A stretch of DNA of 64,000 nt. It comes from Cavenderia fasciculata. Lineage: Eukaryota > Evosea > Eumycetozoa > Acytosteliales > Cavenderiaceae. Of the stretch, positions 1 through 11,602 are shown piece by piece. Where the stretch lies: positions 69,233 through 133,232 of the forward strand of contig NW_004457734.1 of assembly GCF_000203815.1 (NCBI RefSeq). The letters run 5' to 3'. Made by a program: the position numbers and the translations under genes. The notes under the pieces are model-generated. The model made no database searches. It was given only the letters and a program-made list of their open reading frames with translations, and was not told the origin of the DNA. Position 1 is the stretch's first letter. Each line of letters starts with the position of its first letter.

Positions 1-3000
1 ACGATAGTTTGGCCAACACCAAATACTCTGAAAAGTGACCTTGTTCCTTGAAGGATTCTGGTTCTACTTCATAGTATTTCTTGGACGACTTATTCAACTT
101 TTGACAGGTCTTGTTAAAGTTTCTGAGTGCTTCAATCTTGTTATCATACTCTTTGAGATAGGATGAAGAGTCATCACTGGCAGATGGGAGATTGGCTTGT
201 GAAGTGATGTAGGAGTTGAGCATGCTTGGATTGTTGATGAGATTGAGAATGTTTTGACATTTGGCATTCTTTTCTTCGAGGAGGTTTTCGAGATCGACCA
301 AACCTTGATAGTCAATGTGTGTGTTTTTAGTGTACTTTACCATGCCACTAATGTTCTTTTGGTAACGTGGAACAACGAGTAATGGTTCAATGAGAAGGGC
401 ACGGAGATTAAACTCTTTATAGTCATCATCAGTTTCAACCTTTTTACGTTCCATTGCCAATCTTTCACATTCCTTGAGATAGGCGCATACGGGTGAGTTT
501 TGTTTCTTGATCATATTGTCCAACATGTAGATGGAGAAGGGAAGTTTGTCAAGATATTGATTAAAGACACCGTCGGTAGACTTGAAGTGGTTCAAGAGAA
601 TGTCACCAATCTTTTTCTTGTTGTTACTCCAAAGGTTGAGACGATTGTTCATCAGATGAAGTGTGTTGCTGTTGCTGTGGTAGATCTTTTCAATGACATT
701 AAAGATGGTACGAATCTCTTCTTCCGATAAAAAGATGTATGGCAAGTGTTTCATATTCTCTGGCAATTGTTCACGATCTCTGACGAGCAATGGGTTGAGG
801 AAAATCGATCTGATAATATTGAGTGAACGGACATAGGTACGTTGGGTTTCGATCAACTTCCAACAAAACTTGTCTCTAAAGGAACGAGTAGTGTCAAAGA
901 GTGAGGCATTGTGATTCTCACCACAAGAGACAGAGATAAAGGTTGTCTTTAAAAGAGAGTCAATCTTTTTGGGTTTGTTTTGGTCTCCTTGGGCGTGTCC
1001 CAATTGTCCAAATGGATCCTTGCCACAGGTGTAAATCTTTCCAGAATCTGTCAAAAAGGCCATATGACGACCTCCGCAACTGATTTGACGAATCGACTGT
1101 GATCTCAATCCATCCACCAACTTGGGGTGCAACTCTGATTGATTGGTTCCGTGTCCCAATTCTTGTCCGCTACCCCATGTATATACATCACCACATTCAG
1201 TCAATGCAGCAGTTGAATAATGGCCACATGATAAACGTTCGATATTTAAATGTTTCAATGCTGGCACCATCATTGGAACACTGATAATGTTGGCACTACC
1301 CATGGCAGCTCCATTACCAAATACCAACACCTCTCTTGCATTGGTCAATACTGCACAATGAGTACTGCCACATGCAATTTGAATAATATTGTATTTCTCC
1401 AATGAAGTAACTAACATTGGTGTACAATTCTTTTGGGTATCACCTAAACCTAATTGTCCATATTCTGATGTTCCCCATGTAAATACTTTACCATTTTCTA
1501 ATAAAATAAATAAAAAATAAATAGTGTTAATACTCTGATTCATTTCTACGATCTATTTTTTTTTTTTTTTTTTTTTTAAACATACTAGTTAAACAAATGG
1601 TATGTTTTTCACCACATTGAACTTGAGTTACCCAGTGACTGGTCATTGTTTGGACTACTTTTGGTATGGTTTGATTTAAAACATCACCATGACCCAATTG
1701 ACCATCTTCACCACATCCCCAAGTTAAAAGTTCACCATTTGATTTTAAAGCTGCTGAATGATAATAACCAATTGATACCAATACAACTTCTGATAATGAT
1801 TCAACTTTGGTTGGTAATAATTGATCTAAAATGAAAAAAAAAAAATAAAAAAATAATATTATTAATATTTGTTGTTTTTCTTTTATATTTTTGATGTTTG
1901 TTCTTTAATTTACCTTCAAGACTACCATTACCAAGAGTAGAAAGTGGTGGATTCTTTACACTACCTCTACCCCACATGTAAACATCACCATTCTCTGTCA
2001 ATGCAGCACTATAATAACTGCCACAAGAGATGGAACATATTTCAGGGATATTAAAGTTTGGTAGACGTTCTGGAGTGGCTTGGGATTGTTCTCTTCCTTC
2101 GGTTTTGAAACCCAATTTACAGTTGGAAGAACTACCCCAGGTCATAATACCTCTTTGTGTGTCTAGTTGAGTGGCTGAACGTGAACTATCGTTGCTATTG
2201 ACACCGGTCAACTGTGGTGATGAAGAAAGTAAAGTATTGTCACCAGACGATGATGTTCCAGACATGGCGGTCATTGGTGGTGTATCCAATACATGGTTCT
2301 TGTTGTAAAGTGAGAGTGAGCTTCCGGCAGCTGCACTTCCAATGACAGGTGATGAGGTATTGGGAGTAGAGTGGTTGGAAGAGGTAGAAGTGGATGATGA
2401 AGTTGAAGAGTCACCATGATCTTCTTTGGGTGGTCTTGGAAGAGTGGCATTCTTTAATTTGGTGGCAATAGATGAGGAGGTTCTCGACAATATTCTGTCT
2501 TTGGTATCTTTTTCCTTTTCCTTTTCTTTTTCCTTTTCCTTTTCCTTGTCTTTCTTTTCTGCCTTTTCTCTTTCCTTTCTCTCCTTTTTTTCCTTTTTTT
2601 CAATCTCTTTTCTCTCTCTTTCCTCTTTCTTTTCGTTTTCCTTTCTTTCCTTTTCCTCCTTTTTGTCTGGTTTGCCAATAGCCCATTGATGTGGGAACTT
2701 TTTAAATATACTCTTTCTATCATCACCATGTTCTCTTTCATCATCTTCAAGGTTAAGGTTTTGTTGACTATTATGTTCTTTGAGTGCATTTGATAATCCT
2801 CCAGTACTAGTATTATTATTATTACTGTTGCTGTTGTTATTGTTGTTGTTGGTATTGTCAATTGATTGCTTCTCAAAAGTTATAGACGAAGTGGGTGTTG
2901 ATTCCAATGAATTTCTTTTCTTCTCTGGTGATATCGGACTGTGAGGAGCTGGCGATGAAGACATGGCACTGGAAATATTAGACATACTCGTATTTGGTGT

Positions 3001-3654
3001 AGATGGTGGTAGTACAGGTGGTTTTAGGGTTGGAGCAGATGATGATAATGGACTGGTCAACGGTTGAAGTGGTGGTGTTGTAGGTGTAGCTCTTGGTACT
3101 GTTTGGGTTGGTGTTGATGGAGTACTTGTTGGTGCAGTTGTATTATTATTATTATTAGTAGTAGTAGTAGTAGTATTATTAGTATTGTTGGGTTGTGGTG
3201 GTGGTCCTGTTGGTGGTGCATTATAGTCTCTCTTTGGAACTGCTGGTGGTGTTGCTTTGGCAGCGGCAGCGGCGGCAGCAGCAGCAGCAGAAGAGTTGGA
3301 AGTAGTCGTATTTATAGGTTGTACAGGTATTGGAGTAGCGGCTACTGGTGGTGTTGTAGTGGTGGTGGTGGTGTTTGAAGCTGGTGGTGGCTTTGAAAAG
3401 GCACGGGGCTTTAATGGTGGTGGTGATTTGGGTGCTAATAAATTGCCTCCACTACTATTCAATGAAGGTGATGATGAGGAGGAAGAGGAAGTGTTGTTCG
3501 CAGCATTGTTATTTTCTAGATTGGCCTTTAAATTACCAGAGCTATTAGATGGTTGTATTGGTGGTGTTTGTGGTAATGGTCGACCACCAGACGATAAAGA
3601 AGAAGAAGCTGTTGTTGTTGTCGGAGCCGATGGTTTTGTAATTGGTTGTGACAT
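1..3654 (-). CDS. RCC1-repeat RhoGEF (C-terminus beyond window)
   Basis: Probable Rho/Rac guanine-nucleotide exchange factor. Exons read 3654-1914, 1825-1586 and 1497 to below 1, with introns starting GTAAAT/GTATGT and ending TAG and frames that join. Residues about 1-500 are Pro/Thr/Ser/Asn-rich with a strongly charged Lys/Glu stretch (about 330-400). RCC1/BLIP-type repeats follow, with motifs such as TWGCGEDGQLGHGD, CGSTHCAVL and CGGRHMAF, which should fold into a beta-propeller. After the propeller comes a DH (RhoGEF) domain: WKLIETQRTYVRSL (helix alpha1) and LLIEPLLVVPRYQ, the family's hallmark near the GTPase contact. A PH domain would be expected next but lies outside the window. RCC1 plus DH proteins are known in dictyostelids. 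The start at 3654 is the first ATG after an acceptor-like TTTTAG at about 3690, so an upstream exon is possible. Family call is firm; the target GTPase is unknown. Confidence 0.9.
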
Positions 3655-3801
3655 GTTGAATATTTCTACAAATGAGGTCTTTTCTAAAATATAAATAATA
3701 ATAGTAATAGTAAAAGAGATTGGAGATATATATATAGATTGATAAAGATAAAAGTAAATGTTAGATTGCTGTTGTGTTTTGTAGTAGACATCAATGCATA
3801 A

Positions 3802-3832
<31 letters not shown>

Positions 3833-4281
3833 CGTCTCTTCTCTCATTGTCCACAAAAGAAAAGGAGGGATGAAATGGTATTGAACCATCCTGTGACGAG
3901 AATGAATCTACTGCTGCACCCATGATGATGATGATGATGATGATGATGAAAATTGATATAAGTGGTTGGTATGATATTTACTCTAAAATACAGAGGGGGT
4001 TGTTGTTGGGTAGAGGTGTGTGTGTGGGCGATTGAACAAAGATAAATGGGGGAACGATCGTAGGTTGATCTATTTGTTGTTGTTGTTGTTGTTGTCGTAG
4101 TTGTCGTTATTATCTTTTATACTAGTAGAAGTATAAAGGGGTGTTAAATCTATGTTGTTGTTGTTGTTATTGCTTCTGACAAATAAGATTTTGTTTAGTT
4201 TTTTTGCGCTCCCCTCTATCTACAACGTTATCTCGTTGTTTTAATAACTATAATGTTATTATTATTATTATTATTTATAGA

Positions 4282-4282
4282 C

Positions 4283-4359
<77 letters not shown>

Positions 4360-4360
4360 G
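4282..4360. repeat. (ATT)n microsatellite
   Basis: About 26 uninterrupted ATT/TTA units lie in the spacer upstream of the RhoGEF gene. A second, shorter block of the same repeat precedes it at about 4255-4275, and runs of A follow at about 4416-4458. This is typical dictyostelid intergenic DNA. Confidence 0.95.
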
Positions 4361-5058
4361 TTGAGAGAAGGAGGTTGAAAAAGCCCCAATAAAGACAGAT
4401 TTTTTGTTGAGCTGCAAAAAAAAAAAAAAAAAAAAAAAAGCAAGAAAAAAAAAAAAAAGACCATCTTCCATTTCATAGTAAAAAAAACAAAAAAAACAAT
4501 AAATAATAATAAATAATAATCTTTTCAAAAAAGATCACTCATCCGACCGGCATCATGCAATCAAACACACTAATGAGTAATTCAATGAAAGAATGAATAG
4601 GTAGATCTTGTTGAGGAATTCCGATCCCATGGTCTCCCCCCTCATCGGGGTGACAAAAAAATCCAACTGGTATAAATTTTTTCAAGTTTTTTGATTTCTT
4701 TTAATATTTATTTATTTATTTATTTATATGAAAGTATACCATTACCATTGATGGTTACTAATATATATATATATGAATGATAGATTATGTTACTTTTGAA
4801 GAAATAGAATGTGGCAACCACATTTTGTTAAAAAAAAAGGATATCGGGCTTTTTTTTTTTTTTCCACATCTTGAATTTCTTCTTATCAAGTTTTGGAAGT
4901 AATTCCAAAGATGGCATCATTAATTCCACTACAATTAATAGCGAATAGATGAGTTTGTCTACGTCAGATGATGATGATAGACCAAAAGAAGAACAACCAT
5001 TGAGCCCTTCTTCATGAACAATGGTTGGTGTGTTGTCAAGTATGAACCCTGAAGCAAC

Positions 5059-5080
5059 ACAGCAGCAGCAGCAGCAGCAG
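5059..5080. repeat. (CAG)7 tract downstream of the HEAT-like gene
   Basis: Seven CAG units lie just beyond the stop codon of the minus-strand HEAT-like gene, so they are (CTG)n in its presumed 3' untranslated region. The plus-strand reading gives a Gln run with flanking hydrophilic residues, but that reading runs antisense into the HEAT-like coding region and is not taken as a gene. Confidence 0.8.
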
Positions 5081-5113
5081 CTACTCGAAATAAAGAACCA
5101 AATATGCCAACAT

Positions 5114-5878
5114 TTAGAGGATGTTCCAAGCACCAGTTCTAGAGTAGTTGGTAAGAATCTTGTGAACGGTTCTTCTAATCTTTGGATCAGAGTCATTGTG
5201 CATTGATTCGATGGTGTGAATGACATCATTTTCTCTCCAAGATGGCGAACCATCACAACAGTTGTGTAATACTTGATATCTGACCTTTGGATCTTCATCA
5301 TGTGACATCTCCATAATTCTGTTCCACAAGAGATCAATGTCCTTCTACGATTTGTTTGGAAATCGTTAAAATAAATTAAAAACAAAAAAGGGGTTGTTAG
5401 GATCTATTGGATGATGATGATGTGTGTGTGTGCGTGTTTAATGTAGAGACACACTTACCTTGACCTTGCATGGACAGAAAGCACGAAGAGCGAGTCTACG
5501 AGTTTCAGCAGACTTTGAACGAGTGAGATCCAAAATCTGATCCATTGTGAGATTTGGGTCGTTGAGAGTTGGCTCCTTCTGTACCACCTTACAAACAAGA
5601 TGATCGGCAAGTGGCTTGGTAGTGTCTGAGAATTCAAGACAACCCTTCTTTCTCAAGAGAGAGACAAGAGTACGCATTAAAGTGATGGCTTGTTGTTGAT
5701 CACTTTCAATAGAGAATTCATCGATGGCCAAAAGCAAAGATTCTTCCAAATCAACTTGATCGACGGATTCACTAATCGTACCGACAAGATAACTTTTAGT
5801 GTCTTGTTCCAAAAGATGATTAATAAATACTTGGTTGATTGATTCTAAAATTAATTCATTGTTGTTGTTGAGCGACAT
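5114..5878 (-). CDS. HEAT/armadillo-like repeat protein
   Basis: Two exons, 5878-5459 and 5344-5114, joined in phase 0 across a 114-bp GTAAGT...TAG intron, give 216 residues. The protein is almost entirely alpha-helical in character. The C-terminal half carries repeats of the HEAT type: SHDEDPKVRYQVLHNCCD and HNDSDPKIRRTVHKIL both show the D-P-x-[VI]-R-x-x-[VA] signature, and an earlier unit reads SKSAETRRLALRAF. The N-terminal half is acidic and helical. HEAT repeats generally bind other proteins; no partner can be named. Codon use looks genuine and the start is the only ATG preceding the conserved region. It is divergent from the GT13 gene, sharing a 563-bp upstream region. Confidence 0.8.
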
Positions 5879-6441
5879 TTTTAATTGATTTTTTTGGTTT
5901 GTTTAATTGTATAAATTTAATTATTTAATTTGCAAAAGGTATAATTATTATTATTTGTTATTATTCGAGTTTAAGACTGTATTTATTTTTTTGCCACCAT
6001 TTTTTTGACCTTTCTCTCTCCAAACAAGTATGAGAAATTGTTATGAAATTTAATGGTGGAACCACCGACGATGTTTGATATCTAGGTGAAATTTAGCATG
6101 TTTGATAATAAGGTGAATCGACACTACGATCATCGTTGTCAACATCTTTTTCATTGAACAACAAGTATAGTTAATTTTGTAAGAAAAAGTAACATACTCG
6201 CACTGTAGAAATAATTGTTATGTGTAATTTTCATAAAATACTACTACTAGTATTGTTGTTGTGATTTAAATCACAATGTGTTGTGTGAATGGTGTGATTC
6301 ATCTCTTTTGGGGAGCCACTGCAGTGAGTGGGTAAAAGAGCATTTTCATTTATGATTCCAAAAAAAAAGTGATGTGATGTAGTCTATATCATAATATAAT
6401 AATAATAATAATAATAATATACTCATACAAAACAAAGAGAT
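5879..6441. promoter_or_regulatory. Divergent intergenic region with an 18-bp perfect palindrome
   Basis: This 563-bp spacer separates two genes transcribed away from each other, so both promoters must lie here. It contains a perfect palindrome, TTGTGATTTAAATCACAA, at 6259-6276, an inverted repeat CCACCATT/AATGGTGG (about 5995-6001 and 6052-6059) and a compact GGTGGAACCACC. Palindromes of this kind suit dimeric transcription factors. That they are operators is inference; the palindromes themselves are read directly. Confidence 0.45.
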
Positions 6442-7690
6442 ATGAAAGAATATAAAAAAAATCATCAAACCAACAACAACAAAAGAGGCAATAATTATAT
6501 TTTTTCAAATTGGAAAGATCATCATTTCTTTTTTCTATTTATTGCACTATTCATAGCAGGCAATGTAGTCTATTATTTTTACTATCAATACGATACACCT
6601 TATACTAGATCTAAAAAGGCATATGTACCTGCTGGCTATGAAAATGATGACTTTTTCGCTGATCAAATCAAACAAGAACAAGAACAACAGCTAGAAACAG
6701 CTGCAGGTGAAAAGAAATCGGTGCGAGACTCAAAGAAAGTGTTTCAACAACAGCAACTAGGTCACTTTAGAAGAAAACAACCATCAACAACTGCTGAACA
6801 GTCATTGCCATTGGATCATCCATTGTTGGTTATTGTCACTACAAACAAACCACAACATCTAGATAGACTCTTACAGAATCTACTAGACAATGTCATTGGA
6901 CTAGATAAGAGTCGCATTGCAATATTCAACGATGGACATATTTCAATAGATCCAATACTAAAGAAACACAGTATAGTTAATCATCAATTGGCCGTCGAAT
7001 TGAATGCTCAACACCACCCATCAACAACACCAACAAAAGAATCCCAACAGACCAACATCTCACATCAACAGAAAATAACAAACCAAAACAAACATTACAA
7101 ACAAATATTTGACACTGTATTCAATAGTCACAAGTCTGCCATATTCCTTGAAGATGACCTTTTATTGTCGCCAGACTTTTTATTGTATATGAATAAAATG
7201 TTGACCTACCTCGACCAAGACAACTCTTTGTTTTGTGTCTCTTCTTGGAACGATAATGCATTTAGATGGGCATCTTATCCACCATCACTCTTTCAAGTCG
7301 GAGCAAAAGATCAACATGGTAATGATATTACTCCTGCCGATCTCATCGCCAACAACAACAACAACAATCAAAATACAAAGAATCAAGATCTCTTATTATT
7401 GTCAAAACCAAAGAACCTTTATTCCTTCAAGAGACAACAACACTTTGGTGGTCTGGGTTGGATGACTACCAGTGATATCTATCAATCAAACATTCTTCCG
7501 AATTGGACCGACGACCAATTACCTTGGGATGTGATTGTACAAAATTCACTCGATCCAAATCACCATGAATGTATCTTTCCAGAGATTTCAAGATCATATC
7601 ATGCTCCAAATATTAAAATCAATTTTATCAATTCTGGTATATATATAATTATAATTTAATATTTAAATATTATTTTTATATTTATTCTTT

Positions 7691-7721
<31 letters not shown>

Positions 7722-8570
7722 GATAAAATAGAAATTGATGAATGGTCATTTTTACAATTTTCAAAAGATAATGATAATCAACAAAGAGAGGAATATGAAA
7801 ATTTAAATTTGGATTATTTAATTCAATCAAATTATGAGGTTTGGATGAACAAGGTGGTAGAGAATACTCTATTTGTAGAGTCATTAGAGATGATAACATT
7901 ACTCGAATCAAATAGAGAGGATGTAAAGGGATGGGCATACCTTGTAGAGTCTGTTGAATCAAACCAAGATCCACGATGGGATCACCTTATCAGTACACAG
8001 TTTGGAATGATTGGAAGAGGTAATGGTGGAACTGTCAGAGGTATACATAGAGGAATCGTTCAACTATGTTGGTTTGGAAAACCTCTCTATTTGATTGGTG
8101 CTTACTCTCCCTACTTGAACAAAGATCTTCTAGACAGTCACACACTCTTGATAAAAGATATTGACACATCGATTGTCGAATTTGACAAATCCATCAATAA
8201 TCTGCAGTCTCTGGTAAACCTATTCAAACTAAAAAATGATGCATCCGTCATTGCTCAAGCTGCCAAAGCTTCATTATCTTGTCACACTGCCTGTCAGCAA
8301 GTTGGTAAAATATGTCATGAATCAGATCAAGTACTATTAGTCGACGTTGACACTACCAAATACATATTTGAAACGCTATGTGACAAGGTCACCGTCTTGC
8401 AAGACTATAGCGGTCAATTGCCACACAACAACTTTAATTATCTTCCGATTCGTCATCAAAATTTTAGTTGTGTCATTCCACCAACCTTCAAGTATCTAAG
8501 TTGTAATGCTACACCTCCCAGCGGAGGAACTTCAAGATTATGTGTTTGTAGAGATCTCTATTTATCTTAA
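6442..8570 (+). CDS. GT13 family N-acetylglucosaminyltransferase (GnT-I-like)
   Basis: Exons 6442-7636 and 7723-8570 join in phase 1 across an 87-bp intron to give 680 residues. It is a type II Golgi membrane protein: a short cytoplasmic tail, a signal anchor at about residues 28-47 (FFFLFIALFIAGNVVYYF), a stem rich in Gln/Lys, then a GT13 catalytic domain. Family marks are LLVIVTTNKPQHLDRLL at the start of the fold, the metal-binding LEDDL (E237-D238-D239), SSWNDNAFRW, and FGGLGWM. GnT-I transfers GlcNAc from UDP-GlcNAc to the alpha-1,3 arm of Man5GlcNAc2 on N-glycans; the related POMGNT1 acts on O-mannose. Residues after about 400 form a long C-terminal extension with no recognised fold. 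Acceptor specificity cannot be told from the sequence. Confidence 0.85.
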
Positions 8571-8629
8571 AGAAAGAAATAGATGACAAAAAAAAATAAT
8601 ACATAATTTTATTAATAATAAAAAAGCCA

Positions 8630-10210
8630 TTATGTTGCAACAAGAGGTGGACTGTTTTGTAGTTGTTTACAATCAATAAAAAAATTTTCATAAAACGATA
8701 TGCCTTGAATGGTTTCATCACGACACAATCTTTCTAATCTCTCACATGCCTAAGAAAAAAAAATTAAAATAAATAAATTAGATATCAAAATTTAAAACAC
8801 ATTATATATTATATTACATACCAATAATTTTTCTTTTGATAGATTTAAAGAAATTTGTTGAATAGTTGAAAGATGAAATGGAGTGATGGAACCTCCATTC
8901 TCTCTAATGATCTCTATTATTTCTTTGGCAACTTGTTCATCGTTTTCATCCTTTGATTGAACGACAATCACTCCACTGTCAAACTTTCTAATTCTAAATG
9001 GTAGGTTTAATTGTTCAAATAATAAACATGCTCTATACAAATCATCTGGTGATATTAATTCTAAACAAAAAAAGTAATAGTGTTAAAACAAGTAGGAGAG
9101 AGAGAGAGAGAGAGATATATATATATTTATATATAATAATTAAAGTTTTAATCTTACCAATTCCTCTTGCTCTATTAAAAATACAATATAAATCAGCCAA
9201 TGGAATCATTCCACTGTTTAGTTGTCTACCACCTCCTTGTTTTGATAGTATTTGCTTTTCTAGCATCCAGTCGGACAATTGTTTCGATAATTCAGTGTGA
9301 TAATGTGATTTTGCCGTTTTCTTTGTCACTGGAGTATTGATACCCATGTGAAGAAGGAATGATCTAAATTCATCTTCTTCGGCAGAGTAACTGGGATCTC
9401 CTTCCTTTTTAAGTTGTTTATCCATTGCTGTCTTTAATTTCTCAGACAATGTAACCATATCCTTGGCCTTTTCCATCAATGCATTTAAATCTGTGAATGC
9501 TTCACTTAAAACCTTGTCTGTCTCTTCTGTTCTTTTGTTCATTTGTTTAATTAATCCACTGATTCCTGCATTTGATGTATCAAATGTTTGTCTATTAGTA
9601 TTTGTTGTTATTTGTTGAGGTTGATCAAATGTTGTAGTAGGTGTTGTTGTTGTTGTTTGTTGTTGTTGTTTTAGCTGTTCTTGTTGTTGTTGTAATTGTC
9701 TTTGAATTGTTTGTCTCTCTAATAATACTTGTTTATAGATTCTACAAAATTCATCTCTTTTACCAGCATGAAAAGATAATCTAAGCTCCTTTCCACTTCT
9801 GCAAGTTATCGATATCTTTGGACTAGAACCTATTCCAAGGAATCCAGTTGTCTATAGATAAAAATAGATTGGTCAGTTTGATATTGATGATGATGATGAT
9901 GATGATGATCATTAATAATGATGATAAGTTTGTGTGTGTTTATATAAAAACATACAATAGGAGCAATAGTAGCAATTGAATCATGATGTAGAGCACATGA
10001 AGCTATTTGATGATCAGGTAGGTTGTTTGATGTTTGAACCCAAATAACTCTAAGTGAAGTGAGTATGATTACACCCTTTTGATAGGGAGACAATGCATCA
10101 CCATAGTAGATTGATACATTATCTATAGTCATTTGAGATACTACATCTTCATTGTCAAACAACACAGGATTCTGTTGAACTATTTGTATAGAATGATTTA
10201 TAGACTCCAT
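8630..10210 (-). CDS. vps36: ESCRT-II subunit Vps36
   Basis: Four exons, 10210-9956, 9851-9158, 9060-8822 and 8749-8630, give 435 residues with all phases matching. Vps36 is the ESCRT-II subunit that binds phosphoinositide and ubiquitin on endosomes and helps sort cargo into multivesicular bodies with Vps22 and Vps25. The N-terminus is a GLUE (PH-like) domain (residues about 20-140: YYGDALSPYQKGVIILTS, then ISITCRSGKELRLSFHAGKR). A Gln/Thr-rich linker follows, then a helical region and tandem winged helices with the highly conserved LADLYCIFNRARGIELISPDDL and FDSGVIVVQ. The start at 10210 is the first ATG; a TTG seven codons upstream is in frame but unlikely. The gene is divergent from the LIM gene with only about 225 bp between them. 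Confidence 0.95.
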
Positions 10211-10434
10211 TTCAAACAAAGATCCTAGTTTAAATGAAATGAAAGATTAAATTATTGTATTGAAGACAAAATGCTCTTATCTCTCAGAGTGACCCACTTT
10301 TTCATTGAAACTGACGATGTTCTTTTTTTAAAATTTTATGGTGCTTCACTAAAGAGGAGCAGCTTTAAAGCAACATCATCGACATCAGTGTTGTTATAAT
10401 ACCACAATTAGTTAGAGAGATATATATATTAGAA

Positions 10435-11343
10435 ATGTGTAAGAATAATAATATCATCATCATCATCATTATTAATAGGATCTCTGTTGTTTAACATACT
10501 GATTTTTTTTTTTTTTAATCGCGTGATTAAAAAATATATATATACATACAATAGCTGAAGAGATTTTAATTTGCAAGAGATGTCAAAAGAATATTGACTC
10601 TGGTGAGAGTATTCATGCTATGGATGCAGATTGGCATTCCGATTGTTGGGGTTGTGCAGAGTGTCATACTGCATTTGAAACTCAATCTTTCTACAAGGTA
10701 CAAGGATTACCAATTTGTAAAAATTGTTATCTAAAGAAACAAAGCAAGTGTAAAAAGTGTTCACAACCAATTGCTGGACAAAAATTGACAGACAACATTG
10801 GACAAGAATATCATCCAGAATGCTTTACATGCTCCAATTGTAACAAAAACATTGATGCAAATTTCTTTATCAAAGACACAAATATTCTATGTCCTCAATG
10901 TAATGATCAACTAAAAGAACAAACTAAAAAACAAATTGGAAAGGAATTGGGTAATTGTTATGTGTGTAAGAAACCATGCAACACTAGTGATGGAACTGTA
11001 ATTGTTGTTGGTCCAGAAGAAAGATATCATAGACCTTGTTTTAAATGTGTATGTATATTTATGTATAAAAAATATAATATTTAATATATTAATAATATAT
11101 TTGGCGATATTAATATTTCCTGTTACACAAAAAGGTTAAATGCCACAATGAAATTAAAGGTGAATTTTACACTCTAAGTGATGTCAAATCAAGTATGTCA
11201 ATAATAATAATAGAAGAAAACAAGAACAAAAATAAGAAGAAGAAAATGAAAACCAACAATTTAATTGACCAATTCATATTAACAAAATCAAATTTAATTA
11301 AATTACAGAGAATTACGTTTGCATGGCTTGTAACTCTATCTAA
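10435..11343 (+). CDS. Three-LIM-domain protein
   Basis: Four exons, 10435-10438, 10555-11048, 11135-11192 and 11309-11343, give 196 residues. The first coding exon is only four bases (ATG T), ending at GTAAGA; joined to exon 2 it gives MSEEILICKRC. Three LIM zinc-binding domains fill the protein: CKRC...HSDCWGCAEC...CKNC, CKKC...HPECFTCSNC...CPQC, and CYVC...HRPCFKCVKC...CMAC. The last Cys pair comes from the tiny fourth exon (NYVCMACNSI then stop), which supports the splice model. LIM domains are protein-interaction modules, often at actin structures. The size and three-LIM layout recall D. discoideum LimF, a Rab21 partner, but orthology is not shown. No other domain is present. Confidence 0.85.
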
Positions 11344-11602
11344 GGTTCCATTATCATTATTTATTATTATTATTAAAAAAAAACCAATCAATCAATATTT
11401 AAAATGAATGTAATTAAGTTAAGTTAGATTTTAGATTATCGTTAAGTTTTATTTCTTTACAAGCAAAAGGTTTCCCAGATGGATTAATTTCCAGTTGGAA
11501 CCGATTTGTTTTTGTTTTTGTTTTTGTTGTTTTTTTTTTTTTTTTTATATAAGTTTCTTGCTGTATATATCTATGTCACATAGTTGATGAGATTATGATG
11601 GA

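Larger units (their letters stand above)
3655..5113. other. Spacer: RhoGEF 5' region and HEAT-gene 3' region
   Basis: About 1.45 kb between the start of the RhoGEF gene and the stop of the HEAT-like gene, both on the minus strand. It holds (TAG)n at about 3800-3830, (TGA)n at about 3922-3950, TTG tracts, the long (ATT)n tract, A runs and (CAG)7. A short peptide starting MGAAVDSFSS could be read on the minus strand from 3923, but no clean splice joins it to the RhoGEF. No convincing gene seen. Confidence 0.6.

Noticed and set aside
2426-2689. Plus-strand Phe/Ser-rich frame opposite the RhoGEF gene
   Set aside because: Complement of the Lys/Glu charged region of the RhoGEF exon; no independent coding sign.
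4620-4655. GC-rich patch with CCATGG and a CCCC-TCATC-GGGG hairpin
   Set aside because: The stem has only four base pairs and no known RNA motif is nearby; considered chance or a degraded promoter patch.
5021-5206. 61-codon plus-strand frame with a Gln run
   Set aside because: More than half of it is antisense to the well-supported HEAT-like exon, and the Gln run is only the (CAG)7 tract.
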